Source: Planctellipticum variicoloris (lineage in GTDB: Bacteria; Planctomycetota; Planctomycetia; Planctomycetales; Planctomycetaceae). Taken from it: 64,000 nucleotides of DNA. Made by a program: the position numbers and the translations under genes. The stretch lies in assembly GCF_030622045.1 (NCBI RefSeq), contig NZ_CP130886.1, forward strand, positions 7,138,001 to 7,202,000, given 5' to 3'. Every line of letters begins with the position of its first letter. Position 1 is the first letter of the stretch. The notes beneath the pieces were generated by a model. It did no database searches. It was given only the letters and a program-made list of their open reading frames with translations, and had not been told where the DNA came from. Shown piece by piece: positions 54,391-64,000 of this stretch.

Positions 54391-57300
54391 TCAGGCGACC
54401 GAAGCCTGAGCCGGCGGTTTGAAGTGGCCGTCGTCGCTGACGTCTTCGAAACGGACGGCCATCCGTTTGGAGATGCCGGACTCTTCCATCGTCACGCCGT
54501 ACAGGACGTCGGCGACCACCATCGATCGTTTATGGTGGGTGATCATGATGAACTGCGTCGAACTCTGGAACTCGCGGACGACCGAGGTGAAGCGTTCGAC
54601 GTTGGCTTCGTCGAGGGCCGCATCGACTTCGTCGAGGATGCAGAACGGGCTGGGTTTGGCTTTGAAGATCGACATGATCAGGGCGATGGCGGTCATGGTC
54701 TTCTCGCCGCCGCTCAGGAGCGAAATGCTGCGCAGCTCTTTGCCCGGGGGGCGAGCCTGGATGTCGAGGCCGCATTCGAGAATGTCTTCGGGGTCTTCGA
54801 GGATGATGTCCCCTTCGCCCCCTCCGAAGACTTTGCGGAACAGATCCTGGAAGTTCGTGCGGATGACTTCGAAGGTCTCGGCGAACATCTTCCGGCTTTC
54901 GACGTTGATCCGCCGGATGATGTCTTCGAGCGTCTGTTTGGCTTCGACGAGGTCCTGGAGCTGGGCGCTGAGCTGCTGAAAGCGGGTTTCGAGCGATTCG
55001 AGATCGCGCAGGCTGTCGGTGTTGACGCTCCCCATCATCTTGAGCTTGCGTCGCAGCCGGGTGACGTGGGCGTCCAGCTCCGGGCGGACTTCAGAAAACG
55101 GCGGCGGCTCGGCGCCGTCGAATTTGCGGGGATTGTGAGCCGGTTCCGGCCCGGCGTCTTCGGCGTGCTCGTCCACGTGGTGCCGGCGGTCTTGGGAGGA
55201 GTGCCGTTCGTCGAGATGCAGCGCGTAGGCGGAGACGCCCGACGCCGCGACGTCCTCGAGCTTGACCTGGTACTCTTCGTCGAGTCGCTCGGCCAGACTT
55301 TCCAGAGCGTGTCGCATGTCGCGGAGACGGATTTCGTCGGCGTGCCGGCGGTCGGCCAGTTCGCGGCGCTCCTTGCGCAGCGCCAGCTCCGCTTCGACAA
55401 GCCGGCTGCGGCGCTGGCGGAGCTCTCGCTTCTCGGCGTGGAGCGCGGCGGCTTCGATCTGCACGGTTTCCGCGGCGAGATACTGCCCGTTGACGGCGTC
55501 GCGCGTGTTCAGAATATGCAGAACCGTCTGCCGCCGTTTCGCGACGGCGGCTTCAAGTCGACGTTCGGCCTCGTCGCTCTGCAGCGATCGCTGGCGGACT
55601 TCCTCCTCAAGCCGTTCGCACTGTGCTCTGAGGGCGTCGAGTCGTTCGCTCTGTTTGACGAGATCGAGCTGACGGGCGGCCCGTTCCTGTTCGAGACCCT
55701 GCGTCTCCCGCTCCGCGGCGACGAGCTGCTCCTTGTGGGCTTCGAGGTCCTGCTCCAGCGCGGCGGCATTCGCCGCCAGCTCTTCCGCCTGCTGCCTGAC
55801 CCGTTGGACGTCGAGTTCGCGGGCCGCGAGCTCCTGACCGGCGAGTTCGAGTTGTTCGGCGTGATGCCGCCGGTCTCCCTGCAGTCGGTCGAGATCCTGG
55901 TCGCAGGTTGTGACTTCGGCACGCGCTTCAACCATCCGGGCCGTGGCGACATCGACGGCGGACGCCGCCGCTTCGAGTTCACCGTCGGCGGACGTCAGCG
56001 AGCGGAACACGCCTTTGAGAGATTCTTCCTGCTCGGCGATCTGCCGGTCGAGCTGAATGAGATCATTCTTGATTCGACGAAGCTCGCTCTTTCGTGAGAG
56101 CAGCGCCGTGTCGCTCCGGACGGCTCCCAGATGTAAGGACCCCTCGTGTTCGAGCACTTCGCCCTGGAGCGTGACGAATCGGCATCCGCTGCCGGGACCG
56201 GTCGCGAGGCGCACGGCATCGTCCAGAGTTCCCACGACCCAGGTGTCGGCGAGGACGGCGGCGGCGAGGCCCAGGATGCCGTGATCGCCGGTAATCAGCT
56301 CGTCCGCCCGCGAGATGATCCCTGGAAAACCGGTCAGGTCCGGCAGAAGTGCGCTGTTCAACTCCAGATGCAGGAAATCTTCGCCGCGCAGCGTGGGAGG
56401 AAGAGGTTCGCCGGCAAGTCTGTCGGGAATCGCCAGAAAGCCGACGCGCCCGGATAATTGTGCCGCGCCGGAGCGGAGATAGTCCAGCAGCGGCTGGTAC
56501 TCCCGGAGGACGATGAGTTGCGACCGGCTTCCCAGGGCGACTTCCAGCAGCGCGGCGTGCTCCAGGTCGACGTCGAGCAGGTCGGCGACGCCGCCGATGA
56601 CCGTGTTCCACGGGGGGAGATCGGAGGTCCGGGCGCGCGAGAGAATCTCTTTGACGCCCAGATTCAGGCCCTCCTGGCGAAGTTCGAGATCTTCGAGCAG
56701 GCTCTTCCGGGCCAGCGCTGCACTGCGCTGCTCGCGATCGGCGGCCAGTCGCGACTTGAGATCATCCTGCGCACCGACAAGCTGCGAACGCCGGCTCTGA
56801 ACATCGCGGAGCGACTGCTGCGCGGCGGCCAGGCCGGTCTGCGCGGCATCGAGGCGCTGCTGGTGTTCGATCCGATCCGCCTGCAGGCGGGCGATCAGTT
56901 CGTCGAGATGTTCGAGCTGGCCGGTCACCCTCTGCTGCGAGTTCTGCAGCGCTTCGAGTTGCGCGTGAAGCGTCGCGAGCTGATTGGCGATGCCGGCCGA
57001 CTGCTGGACGATCTGTTCGCGTTCCGTCCTGCGGGCTTCGATCCGCTCGCGCAACTGGACGAGCTCCGCAGCCCGGCCCTGCAGCGTGGCGTCCCGCTCC
57101 GTGACGCGGACCCGCGTCTCGGCGTACTCGGCTTCGACTTCCTGGAGCCGACGGTGTTGCAGTTCGATTTCTCCGCGGGCGTCGCTCGTCCGGCGGCGGA
57201 GGTGGGCCTGCTGTTTCTGCAGACGCGTCAGCTCGGCTTCGAGCTCCTGCAGCCGGGCCGATTGAAATTGAATCGTGGCTTCCTGGCCGACGATGGATTC

Positions 57301-58179
57301 GCGGACTGCCGAATTCCGGCGGTCGACGGTCCGCAGACGATCGTCGAGGGCGGAGATCTGGTGATCGAAAGCGGCTTCCTCCGATTCGATGACCTTCTGC
57401 CGGTCGGTCAGATCCTGGAGGCGTCCCTCGGATTCGGCGAGGGCAGCGTCGACAACCGAGATCTCCGCGGTGAGCTGCCGATAGTCGTCGCCCGCCAGCC
57501 CCAGCCACCACTTCTTGAGATCCTCGCTGACTTCGCGATACTTGACCGCCTTGGCAGCCTGGCTGCGGGTGGAATTGAGCTGCGCTTCGACCTCGTCGAC
57601 AATGTCGGTCAGCCTGAGCAGATTCTGCGCGACCCGTTCGAGCTTCCGCTGCGCGTCGAGCCGCCGCGCCTTGAAGCGGCTGACGCCGGCGGCTTCTTCG
57701 AAGACCAGCCGTCGGGCGGTCGGGTTGGCCTGCAGGATCTGGTCGACGCGCCCCTGTTCGATGATGCTGTACGCGGCGCTCCCGGCGCCGGTGCCGAGGA
57801 ACAGGTCTTTGATGTCTTTCAGCCGGGACGGAGCGCGGTTCAGCAGATACTCCGCGTCGCCGTTGCGCCAGATGCGGCGGCCGATGTGGACTTCCTGCGC
57901 GTCGATCGGCAGCAGGCCGGACGAATTGTCGTAAGTCAGCGTGGCTTCGGCGAATGCGCTCGGCTTGCGGCTCGAAGAGCCATTAAAGATGACGTCGACC
58001 ATGTCCTTGCCGCGGAGGCTCTTGGCCGACTGGTCGCCAAGAATCCACTTGAGCGCGTCGACGACATTGCTCTTGCCGCTGCCGTTAGGACCGACAACGC
58101 AGGTAATGCCCTTGGCGAAGTCGAACCTGGTGCGGTCGGCGAAGCTCTTGAAGCCGAACAGTTCCAGTGACTTCAGCAT
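54391..58179 (-). CDS. smc: Chromosome segregation ATPase SMC
   Basis: A 1262-residue SMC protein that compacts and segregates the chromosome as an ATP-driven dimer. The N-terminal head has Walker [11 protein letters not shown] (about 29-38). Long coiled coils flank a hinge (about 525-670, [16 protein letters not shown] and LVRSDTAL-type segments). The C-terminal head has [14 protein letters not shown] (signature, about 1154) and Walker [20 protein letters not shown] (about 1179). It ends with a short Ala/Pro tail. Near residue 1030 the second coiled coil has an unusual His/Asp-rich insert ([21 protein letters not shown]). ScpA/ScpB are not in the window. parB, its loader, is 33 kb away. Confidence 0.95.
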   Translation of the reverse strand: MLKSLELFGFKSFADRTRFDFAKGITCVVGPNGSGKSNVVDALKWILGDQSAKSLRGKDMVDVIFNGSSSRKPSAFAEATLTYDNSSGLLPIDAQEVHIGRRIWRNGDAEYLLNRAPSRLKDIKDLFLGTGAGSAAYSIIEQGRVDQILQANPTARRLVFEEAAGVSRFKARRLDAQRKLERVAQNLLRLTDIVDEVEAQLNSTRSQAAKAVKYREVSEDLKKWWLGLAGDDYRQLTAEISVVDAALAESEGRLQDLTDRQKVIESEEAAFDHQISALDDRLRTVDRRNSAVRESIVGQEATIQFQSARLQELEAELTRLQKQQAHLRRRTSDARGEIELQHRRLQEVEAEYAETRVRVTERDATLQGRAAELVQLRERIEARRTEREQIVQQSAGIANQLATLHAQLEALQNSQQRVTGQLEHLDELIARLQADRIEHQQRLDAAQTGLAAAQQSLRDVQSRRSQLVGAQDDLKSRLAADREQRSAALARKSLLEDLELRQEGLNLGVKEILSRARTSDLPPWNTVIGGVADLLDVDLEHAALLEVALGSRSQLIVLREYQPLLDYLRSGAAQLSGRVGFLAIPDRLAGEPLPPTLRGEDFLHLELNSALLPDLTGFPGIISRADELITGDHGILGLAAAVLADTWVVGTLDDAVRLATGPGSGCRFVTLQGEVLEHEGSLHLGAVRSDTALLSRKSELRRIKNDLIQLDRQIAEQEESLKGVFRSLTSADGELEAAASAVDVATARMVEARAEVTTCDQDLDRLQGDRRHHAEQLELAGQELAARELDVQRVRQQAEELAANAAALEQDLEAHKEQLVAAERETQGLEQERAARQLDLVKQSERLDALRAQCERLEEEVRQRSLQSDEAERRLEAAVAKRRQTVLHILNTRDAVNGQYLAAETVQIEAAALHAEKRELRQRRSRLVEAELALRKERRELADRRHADEIRLRDMRHALESLAERLDEEYQVKLEDVAASGVSAYALHLDERHSSQDRRHHVDEHAEDAGPEPAHNPRKFDGAEPPPFSEVRPELDAHVTRLRRKLKMMGSVNTDSLRDLESLETRFQQLSAQLQDLVEAKQTLEDIIRRINVESRKMFAETFEVIRTNFQDLFRKVFGGGEGDIILEDPEDILECGLDIQARPPGKELRSISLLSGGEKTMTAIALIMSIFKAKPSPFCILDEVDAALDEANVERFTSVVREFQSSTQFIMITHHKRSMVVADVLYGVTMEESGISKRMAVRFEDVSDDGHFKPPAQASVA

Positions 58180-58188
58180 GACGGGGTC

Positions 58189-58241
58189 CTGCCGCCGGCG
58201 GCAGCCGACGGCCCGCAGACCGGCGAGAAGACTCGCCGGTC
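58189..58241. repeat. Two palindromes between smc and the FlgI-like gene
   Basis: A perfect 16-bp palindrome CTGCCGCCGGCGGCAG (58189-58204) and a 10-bp hairpin GACCGGCGAG/CTCGCCGGTC with an AAGA loop (58218-58241) lie in the 103-bp gap between the two minus-strand genes. They may be an mRNA processing or attenuation signal; no U-tract is present. Confidence 0.65.
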
Positions 58242-58282
58242 GAAGGAATCGTTTCCAGGGGTCACGGTCCGAGCCCGGTCGC

Positions 58283-60286
58283 TCAGAATCTCTCGCGGAG
58301 TCGGGGAATCAGTCCAAAGGGTTTCTTCTTGGCGTCGTCGCTGTCGACCTTGTCCGCTGCCGGCGCAGCAGGGGTTGATGGTTTGTCGGAATTTGCCGGC
58401 TTCTCGTCTTTCACGGCGACCGGTTTTGTGTCGGCCGGGACGCTGGCCTGGACCCCCTCCGAGTCGGCCCAGTCTCCGCTGCCGCTCCCTTCCCGCTCGG
58501 CCTTTTCGTGGTCGATCGGAAAGAGATTCGGGGCCATGTGATCGCGACCGATCTTCGTCGGCTTTGCCGGTTTCTCCAGCGTGCTCGGTGCGTCGGCGCT
58601 TCGCGGGCGGTTGTAGACGCGGCCGGCTTCCGGCAGAGCATCTGTCGCAAGGCGCGTCGCGAGATTCCGCTGACGGGACGCCTCCGACAGCATCTGAACC
58701 ACGTCCGGATAACGGGCCCCGAGTTCGACCGCGGTCCGAATCACCTCGGCGACGTTGAGCGAGACCTCCTTACGCTGGTCGGGGCGATTCGCCTCGAAGC
58801 GGACCACAGAGGCGGTTTCGCTGCCCGGCTGCGCGGTGATCATCACGTTGCGGCCGGCGGACAGCAGCAACGGCGTGGCGAACTTCTGGTCCGCACCAAA
58901 GATCACGACCTCGGGACGCGTGCGGAGCGTGATATGAACCATCGGGTCGCCGCTCGTTTCCAGCACGTGCAGGACGAAGTGAAGCTGGCGGTCTTTCTGA
59001 GCCTCAATGTCATCCGCCAGCAACGGATCGATCGGCTCCAGCATCGGTTCGCCGCGGATAAACGGATCTCTCCGGTCGAGCGTCCAGAGCGCCCGGAAAG
59101 CCCCGTAGCGGAGCTCTTCACTGTTCTGACTCATCAGCTCGCGAAGCGCCATGTGGGCGTCGGCGTCGTCGATCGTCGACAGAGCGGCGAGCGCAAACAC
59201 GCGGAACGCCGGTTCCTCGCGGGCCGCCTGGGCAAGCACCGGAATTCCATCCGCTTCGCCCAGGTAGGCCAGGGCCATGGCGGACTGGAACTGACATTCC
59301 AGCGTCGGCGCCTTCAGAGCGGCCTTCAGCAGCGGGACGGACGCGCCCCCGATCGCTTCGAGCTGCAGCGCCGCCTCCTCCGCCGTTTCGGGCTCGAACA
59401 GTTCTTCCTGCAGCCGCTGCATGCGAACTCGCTGCGCCACGGGGCTCTCGGCGAAGGCGATGTGCTTGATGACTTCGAGGTATCGCGGATAGTTGTCCTT
59501 GTAGCGGGGTTGCAGTTCGAGTGCGATCTTGGCGTCCGTCTTGGCGACGGCCATCGGCTTCTTAATGCCGTATTTGTCGTAGTCGTGAAACCGGGTGCCG
59601 ACGGCGTTGGCGATACGCGACGAGTTGCGGACGCTGCGGAAGTCGTTGCGCAGGTTGATGGCCAGCTCGCGACTCCGGGTCAGCATGGCGCCGGCCAGCA
59701 CTCGTCCGCGCAGCATCTGCGATGCCGCCGTCTTTTCGCTGGGCATGGCGACCCCGGCCGCCAGGACAGGGCCTTTCGCCCGGGCGTACGTATGACCTTT
59801 CATCAATCCCTGTCCGGGGACGAGAGTCTGTTCGGTCAGATGGCACTCCATCAGCCACCCGCCCGCCAGGCTCGTCGCATTGGCGCTCTCCGGCGCGATG
59901 ACTTCCACGTCCAGCTTGTCGCCGGGCTGCAGCAGCGGCGGCAGGTAGGTCCGCACAACGACCAGGGCCGTATTCGGCGATGCAAGAATCGTATTGGGGA
60001 TGCGGATGTCGTGGCGCTTGAGTTCGTCCAGGAGCATCGTTCGATAGGCCGAGGGGGCCGGATCGCCGCCGGTCCCGGGGAGATCCACCACCAGGCCCAC
60101 GCCGGTCAGGACCACCGGACCGTATCCCTGGAACGTCGTGTGCGCACCGACCAGCGTGGTCTCCAGATTCACGCCGCCTGCCGGACGCTGTGCAGGGGGT
60201 GCGGCCACGGAAACGGCCCCTGCGGTCAACAGCGTGACGGCGCAGGCCGTAGTCAGCCAGATTCGAGCGGGATTGGAGCTGCGCAT
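58283..60286 (-). CDS. FlgI-like P-ring domain protein with HEAT-like repeats
   Basis: A 667-residue exported protein with signal [22 protein letters not shown]. Residues 40-230 resemble the flagellar P-ring protein FlgI ([57 protein letters not shown]). The start and the NxxxV-type beta core correspond well. After that come alpha-helical repeats of HEAT/Armadillo type (residues 300-420: [37 protein letters not shown]). A beta domain (about 460-560) and a charged Pro/Lys tail follow. No other flagellar gene is nearby. It could be a P-ring-like envelope scaffold unrelated to motility. Confidence 0.72.
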   Translation of the reverse strand: MRSSNPARIWLTTACAVTLLTAGAVSVAAPPAQRPAGGVNLETTLVGAHTTFQGYGPVVLTGVGLVVDLPGTGGDPAPSAYRTMLLDELKRHDIRIPNTILASPNTALVVVRTYLPPLLQPGDKLDVEVIAPESANATSLAGGWLMECHLTEQTLVPGQGLMKGHTYARAKGPVLAAGVAMPSEKTAASQMLRGRVLAGAMLTRSRELAINLRNDFRSVRNSSRIANAVGTRFHDYDKYGIKKPMAVAKTDAKIALELQPRYKDNYPRYLEVIKHIAFAESPVAQRVRMQRLQEELFEPETAEEAALQLEAIGGASVPLLKAALKAPTLECQFQSAMALAYLGEADGIPVLAQAAREEPAFRVFALAALSTIDDADAHMALRELMSQNSEELRYGAFRALWTLDRRDPFIRGEPMLEPIDPLLADDIEAQKDRQLHFVLHVLETSGDPMVHITLRTRPEVVIFGADQKFATPLLLSAGRNVMITAQPGSETASVVRFEANRPDQRKEVSLNVAEVIRTAVELGARYPDVVQMLSEASRQRNLATRLATDALPEAGRVYNRPRSADAPSTLEKPAKPTKIGRDHMAPNLFPIDHEKAEREGSGSGDWADSEGVQASVPADTKPVAVKDEKPANSDKPSTPAAPAADKVDSDDAKKKPFGLIPRLRERF

Positions 60287-60679
60287 GGCCGGGCGATTCC
60301 TTTCGCCTACCCGATCCTGCCGCTCGCGCGCCAACCCGGCGCGACGGTTGCGGAGGACCGGAACATCCTGCAGACGTGTTGAGAGAACTTGGGGAGGGAG
60401 GAACCATAGGTCTTGAGGCCGGGCAGCGTCAAGACGAGGTTCTGCGCGTGAAATGGCGTCGTCGTGAAACACGAGTTGGCCAGGACTCGCGTCGACAAAC
60501 TGAGGCCCCACGCGCCGACGCCGCAGGGGGGGGGCGTCCGGATCGCATACGGTCGCGATCAACACACGGCAAAAGCTGCAATGGGCTGGAGCAGCGCCGG
60601 TCAGTCGACGAAAGCAGCCGCCGGTCCCGCGGCGGGACTGGCGGCTGTCACATAATCGGGGCGGCTTCTCTGCGGGGAG
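60287..60679. other. Spacer with terminator hairpin
   Basis: About 390 bp between two minus-strand genes. It holds a strong hairpin (60615-60647) on the 3' side of the ThuA-domain gene and a G-rich run near 60530. No gene was recognised. Confidence 0.45.
60615..60647 (-). terminator. 15-bp hairpin after the ThuA-domain gene
   Basis: The arms 60615-60629 and 60633-60647 pair over 15 bp with one G-U and a 3-nt loop, 33 bp after the stop of the ThuA-domain gene. The following tract on the minus strand, CTTTCG, is only weakly U-rich. Confidence 0.55.
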
Positions 60680-61687
60680 CTAACGGAGCTCGAAGTCCGC
60701 CGGCTTGAGGCCCTTCTTGTGACCTCCGAAGCTGAAGTTGGTCGGCTTGTAGTCGCCGACAAGATCGACCTTCGACTTCGCGGGAATCTGTTCCTCCATC
60801 CCCAGCCCCCAGTAGCAGGCGTTGACGAGGAGGCGACGGACCCCTTCGCTTTCCAGATCGTTGGCGGCGCCCATCGTAGTCGTAAACGTTCGAGCGGTCT
60901 TGCCCGACTGTCCCGTGTACGATTTCGTCCAGGCGACCGGCATCATGGGAGCGTTCTTGGGACCTTCCACCGGCGAGTCGGTCGACTTCATGCCGGACAG
61001 GACCTGTCCCAGGACCAGTGTCTGCGCGTCGCCCGGCAGCGGCAGGTTGATGCCGTAGACGTCGGTCGGCCCCCAGATGTCGCCGTCCTTGATGCCGCGC
61101 AGGATGGGGTTGTCGGCGGCCCCCGGAGCGATCAGGCCCCGCGTGCTCTCTTTGCCGTGGTGACCGTGATGGCTGACCCAGGTCTCGCCGAGAACCTGCT
61201 TGCCGAAGCCGCCGTCCCATGCCTTGCTGTTCCACGAATACTTTCCGTACTTGCGGTCGGCGGGAATGTTGAAACCGTGCGTGGCGGTTCGCATGGCGAC
61301 GATCGGCCTGCCCGACTCGATGTACTCGACGATCGGCGCCATCTGCTCGTCCGGAAGATTGCGGAACCGCGTGGCGATTACCAACAGGTCGGCGGTCTTG
61401 AGGGCTTCGGTCCCCGGAATATTCGTCTGGAAATCGGGCTTGATCTCGCCCGTCGCCGGATCGATGGGAAACAGCACGGTGCACTTGAAGCCGTGCTGGA
61501 GCGCCAGGATCTTGCCGAGCTGCGGCAGCGCTTCTTCCGAACGGTACTCGTCGTCCCCGCTCAGAAGCACGATGTGCTTGCCGCGCCCCGGTCCGGACTG
61601 CCCCTCGTAGACGACCCACGGATCGGCGGCGAAAGTGACAGACGTCAGCGTCAGCAGAACCGCACAGACAGAAACCGACAATCGCAT
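60680..61687 (-). CDS. Secreted ThuA-domain protein
   Basis: A 335-residue exported protein with signal RLSVSVCAVLLTLTSVTFAA. The ThuA (trehalose-utilisation, class I glutamine amidotransferase-like) fold is read from KHIVLLSGDDEYRSEEALPQLGKIL, VLFPIDPATGEIKP, LKTADLLVIATRFRNLPDEQMAPIVEYIESGRPIVAMRTATHGF, LGETWVSHHGHHG and TTTMGAANDLESEGVRRLLVNACYWGLG. Such proteins are abundant in Planctomycetes and are thought to act on carbohydrates, but the substrate is unknown. It lies downstream of the thioredoxin-NHL gene (39 bp), probably in one operon. Confidence 0.8.
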   Translation of the reverse strand: MRLSVSVCAVLLTLTSVTFAADPWVVYEGQSGPGRGKHIVLLSGDDEYRSEEALPQLGKILALQHGFKCTVLFPIDPATGEIKPDFQTNIPGTEALKTADLLVIATRFRNLPDEQMAPIVEYIESGRPIVAMRTATHGFNIPADRKYGKYSWNSKAWDGGFGKQVLGETWVSHHGHHGKESTRGLIAPGAADNPILRGIKDGDIWGPTDVYGINLPLPGDAQTLVLGQVLSGMKSTDSPVEGPKNAPMMPVAWTKSYTGQSGKTARTFTTTMGAANDLESEGVRRLLVNACYWGLGMEEQIPAKSKVDLVGDYKPTNFSFGGHKKGLKPADFELR

Positions 61688-61726
61688 GTTGCTCGTCCTG
61701 GGAGAGAATTCGAACGGTCGCCCGGC

Positions 61727-63796
61727 TTACTTGCGCGGTGCGGCGGTCAACTTGATGCGGTCCGCGGTTCCCGCCGCGCCGACGCTGATCGGAATGCGAT
61801 AGTACGCAGTGTCGATCTTGCACAGCCCGCCTACGCCGTCGCGACAGAATGGATAGGTCACGGCCAGATGCAGGACCGCCGATCCCGATTTCGCCGCGAG
61901 CGGGATTTCGAGCGTCGCCGCGGCCTCGCCGGCCTTGGCTTCGGTGCGAACATTCAAGCTGTCATCGGAGATGAGCTGCTGTCCGTCGTCGACCGTCAGG
62001 CGATAGCTGACCGGCGCGAGCTTGTTGAGTTTGTAGCCTTCGGGAAGCAGAAACTCGACGTCGATCGCCAGCGCGCTGGCGGCTTTGACCGACTGCTCCT
62101 CCACCTGCTGCTCGTCGCGGGGCATGCTGGCGGAAGGTTCGCCGGCAGGGGGAGCGGGCGGGGTCAGGCCGGCGATCGGGAGCTCCGCAGCGGCCTTGGT
62201 TTTCAGATCGATCAGCACGATGCGATGGTTATTCGTGTCCGCGACATACAGCTTGTCTCCGGCGATCGTCAAACCGGCCGGCTCAGCAAACTGCACGGGA
62301 TCTAGGCCGCTCCCCGCCTTGCCGGTTCCCAGCCAGGTCTCGACCCGTTTGCTCTTCAGATGGACCTGTCGGATCTTGTGGTTGTAGCTGTCGGCGACAA
62401 GCAGATCGCCGTCGTAGTAGGCGATGCCGAGAGGATGCTGCAGCCGGGCTTTGAGCACCGGGCCGTCGATGTCGCCGAACTCGAACAGAGAGCGCCCGTT
62501 CGGCAGACCGGAAGTGCCGGCGACGGTCGTGACTGCGCCGTCGGGCCGGTTCAAGTTGTTGACGGCGCGCGTGCTGATCCGGCGGATCGAAGACCCCTCG
62601 CTGTCGCATACGTAGAGATAGGCGCCGTCGGTCGCCAGACCGGAGGGTTGGGCGAGTGCGGAGTCCGCCAGGGGGCCGTCGGTGATGTCTTCCTTGCCCG
62701 ACCCGGCATACGGTTGAATGGACTGGCTGCCGAGTTTGTGCGACCAGATCTGATGCGGACCGGCCATTGCGATGTAGAGGACGCCGTCGATCGGCAGGAG
62801 ATCCCAGGGACTGTTGAGAGCCGTTTCGAGGAGCGGACCGCCGCCGGCGCGGAAGCTGGCCTGCTGGCCGGTTCCCGCCAGAGTGCTGACCGTCTTCGAC
62901 TGCAGGTCGATTGTCCGGATGAGGTGGTTTTCGGTGTCGGCGACATACAGCGTGTTGTCGATGAGCGCCATTCCCTGGGGATGGTCGAACCGGGCCTCGG
63001 AATAGCCGCCGTCATTGCTGCCGAGGAGGCCGTTGCCGACGACGTCCTGCAGTTTGCCGTCGAGTCCGGCGATGACGATGCGGTTGTGGTTGCTGTCGGA
63101 AATGAACAGCCGGCCGCCGGCGGGGTCCGCCAGCACTTTGCCGGGGAATTTCAGGGGTGTGGCGGGGGCGCGATGGCGTTCGAGGTCGAACCGTACCGGG
63201 GTTTCGTCGAGAGTGCCCTTTTCTTTGTGAAAGGCCACCAGCTTGCCGATGACGTTGTCGAGGACTTCGCGGTTGCCTTCACCGGAAATGTAGCCGCAGT
63301 AATAGCCCTCCGGATCGATCAGCACGAGCGTGGGCCACGAGCGGATTCCATACTTGCGCCAGACGGTCATTTCGGCGTCGTTGATCACCGGGTGTTCGAT
63401 TTCGTAGCGCAGAATCGCCTTCCGGATGTTTCCGGTTTCTTTTTCGTTGTCGAACTTGGCGGAGTGGACGCCGACCACGACCAGTTCGTTGCCGTATTTC
63501 TTCTCCAGGAACTCCAGATCCGGCAGGACGTGCATGCAGTTGATGCAGCAGAAGGTCCAGAAGTCGAGCAGCACGACCTTGCCCCGAAGGTCCCGCAGGT
63601 TGATCGGTCCCGCCGTGTTGAGCCATTCCACGCCGCCGTCCAGATCGACGGCCTTCACGCGGTTCGGAAATGGGTTTTTGGCGTCGACTTCGGCCTCTCC
63701 ATCCTGAGCGAACAGTGTCGTCGGACAGGCGAGCAGAGCGAGCAGAAGACTGAATGTCAGGAGCTGACGGAAAAGGCCGGAATTCGAGCGGGGCAT
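61727..63796 (-). CDS. Thioredoxin-like/NHL-repeat exported protein
   Basis: A 689-residue exported protein with signal RQLLTFSLLLALLACPTTLFAQ. Residues 40-190 form a TlpA-like thioredoxin domain: LRGKVVLLDFWTFCCINCMHVLPDLEFLEKKYG (active-site C-x-x-C, here CINC), then KYGIRSWPTLVLIDPEG. Residues 225-555 are six or so NHL propeller repeats (GRLFISDSNHNRIVIAGLDG, TLYVADTENHLIRTIDLQS, DLLVADSYNHKIRQVHLKS, KLYVADTNNHRIVLIDLKT). A C-terminal beta domain follows. The thioredoxin-NHL layout is a known NHLRC2-like combination. The start was chosen for the signal peptide, and the frame is open 52 codons upstream. Confidence 0.85.
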   Translation of the reverse strand: MPRSNSGLFRQLLTFSLLLALLACPTTLFAQDGEAEVDAKNPFPNRVKAVDLDGGVEWLNTAGPINLRDLRGKVVLLDFWTFCCINCMHVLPDLEFLEKKYGNELVVVGVHSAKFDNEKETGNIRKAILRYEIEHPVINDAEMTVWRKYGIRSWPTLVLIDPEGYYCGYISGEGNREVLDNVIGKLVAFHKEKGTLDETPVRFDLERHRAPATPLKFPGKVLADPAGGRLFISDSNHNRIVIAGLDGKLQDVVGNGLLGSNDGGYSEARFDHPQGMALIDNTLYVADTENHLIRTIDLQSKTVSTLAGTGQQASFRAGGGPLLETALNSPWDLLPIDGVLYIAMAGPHQIWSHKLGSQSIQPYAGSGKEDITDGPLADSALAQPSGLATDGAYLYVCDSEGSSIRRISTRAVNNLNRPDGAVTTVAGTSGLPNGRSLFEFGDIDGPVLKARLQHPLGIAYYDGDLLVADSYNHKIRQVHLKSKRVETWLGTGKAGSGLDPVQFAEPAGLTIAGDKLYVADTNNHRIVLIDLKTKAAAELPIAGLTPPAPPAGEPSASMPRDEQQVEEQSVKAASALAIDVEFLLPEGYKLNKLAPVSYRLTVDDGQQLISDDSLNVRTEAKAGEAAATLEIPLAAKSGSAVLHLAVTYPFCRDGVGGLCKIDTAYYRIPISVGAAGTADRIKLTAAPRK

Positions 63797-64000
63797 GGCA
63801 GCGGACTCCCGGAAAGATCGCTGGTGGGAAAATCTGGCAGGGACGATGGCTGACGGAATTCCGACAATCGGCCCGGAAACCGCACCCGTCAATCGTATCA
63901 GAGAGGCGACATGGTTCCAATATGCGATGGGAATTCTCGCCGATCTGCGCAATCCGACCGGCGGGCGAATTCGTAGCCGTCGCCGCGAGACCGGCTGGTT
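63797..64000. other. Upstream region of the thioredoxin-NHL gene
   Basis: The last 204 bp. It should hold the promoter of the minus-strand gene. No gene, repeat or clear promoter was recognised before the window ends. Confidence 0.35.

Noticed and set aside
56458-60382. Long plus-strand frames antisense to smc and the FlgI-like gene
   Set aside because: The minus-strand proteins have clear domains. The plus frames are repetitive translations of coiled-coil codons.

Overview
The window is a high-GC stretch of a planctomycete chromosome. The lineage is inferred from the gene content. There are two DUF1559 pseudopilin-like proteins, each followed by a small lipoprotein. There is also a zinc-ribbon membrane protein, an archaeal-type S-adenosylmethionine synthetase, a BlaI/M56 pair and many secreted propeller, ThuA and serine-hydrolase proteins. 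No tRNA, rRNA or CRISPR array was seen.

Left edge (1-5.7 kb): an accessory region. A retron-type reverse transcriptase runs off the left end on the minus strand. Directly upstream of it lies a stretch with the layout of a retron msr-msd RNA, with a1/a2 inverted repeats and nested hairpins. A fossil IS3 OrfA, a 2OG-Fe(II) oxygenase, a VOC protein and a RibD-C/DHFR-like protein follow, with long apparently empty spacers.

5.7-16.6 kb: a duplicated DUF1559 + lipoprotein unit, a fumarylacetoacetase-family hydrolase, a LolD-like ATPase, a DUF433/DUF5615 toxin-antitoxin pair whose toxin gene carries a frameshift, a cytochrome bd-like oxidase with a fused c-type haem domain, and a short uvrC.

16.6-20.2 kb: a regulatory locus. 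A membrane-anchored sigma-54 activator gene (17071-20136) lies divergent to a structured RNA of about 190 nt (16608-16799, minus). That RNA has its own terminator and sits behind a near-consensus -24/-12 promoter. Seven copies of TCGGCGCT lie between the two. The arrangement suggests that the activator switches on the RNA.

20.2-39.8 kb: mostly housekeeping. It holds parB, a small lipoprotein, a DUF481 protein, archaeal-type MAT, a WD40-like protein, trpBA, a nitroreductase, glnA with a possible sigma-54 promoter, an ArnT-like glycosyltransferase, an esterase, a zinc-ribbon protein, a PQQ-type propeller and a class C beta-lactamase-like hydrolase.

39.8-40.7 kb: an ORF-free region packed with hairpins, several of them capped by GNRA loops. 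The first domain starts at an ATGA. This looks like a large structured RNA, and an ORF-less HEARO/omega-RNA-like element is one hypothesis.

40.7-64 kb: a giant M56 peptidase fusion with its BlaI repressor, a thioesterase, a MASE1/PAS/GAF histidine kinase with a FixJ-type regulator, an outer-membrane protein, a transposase fossil, asnS, smc, a FlgI-like HEAT protein, a ThuA-domain protein and a thioredoxin-NHL protein. Several families of short palindromic repeats recur between genes.
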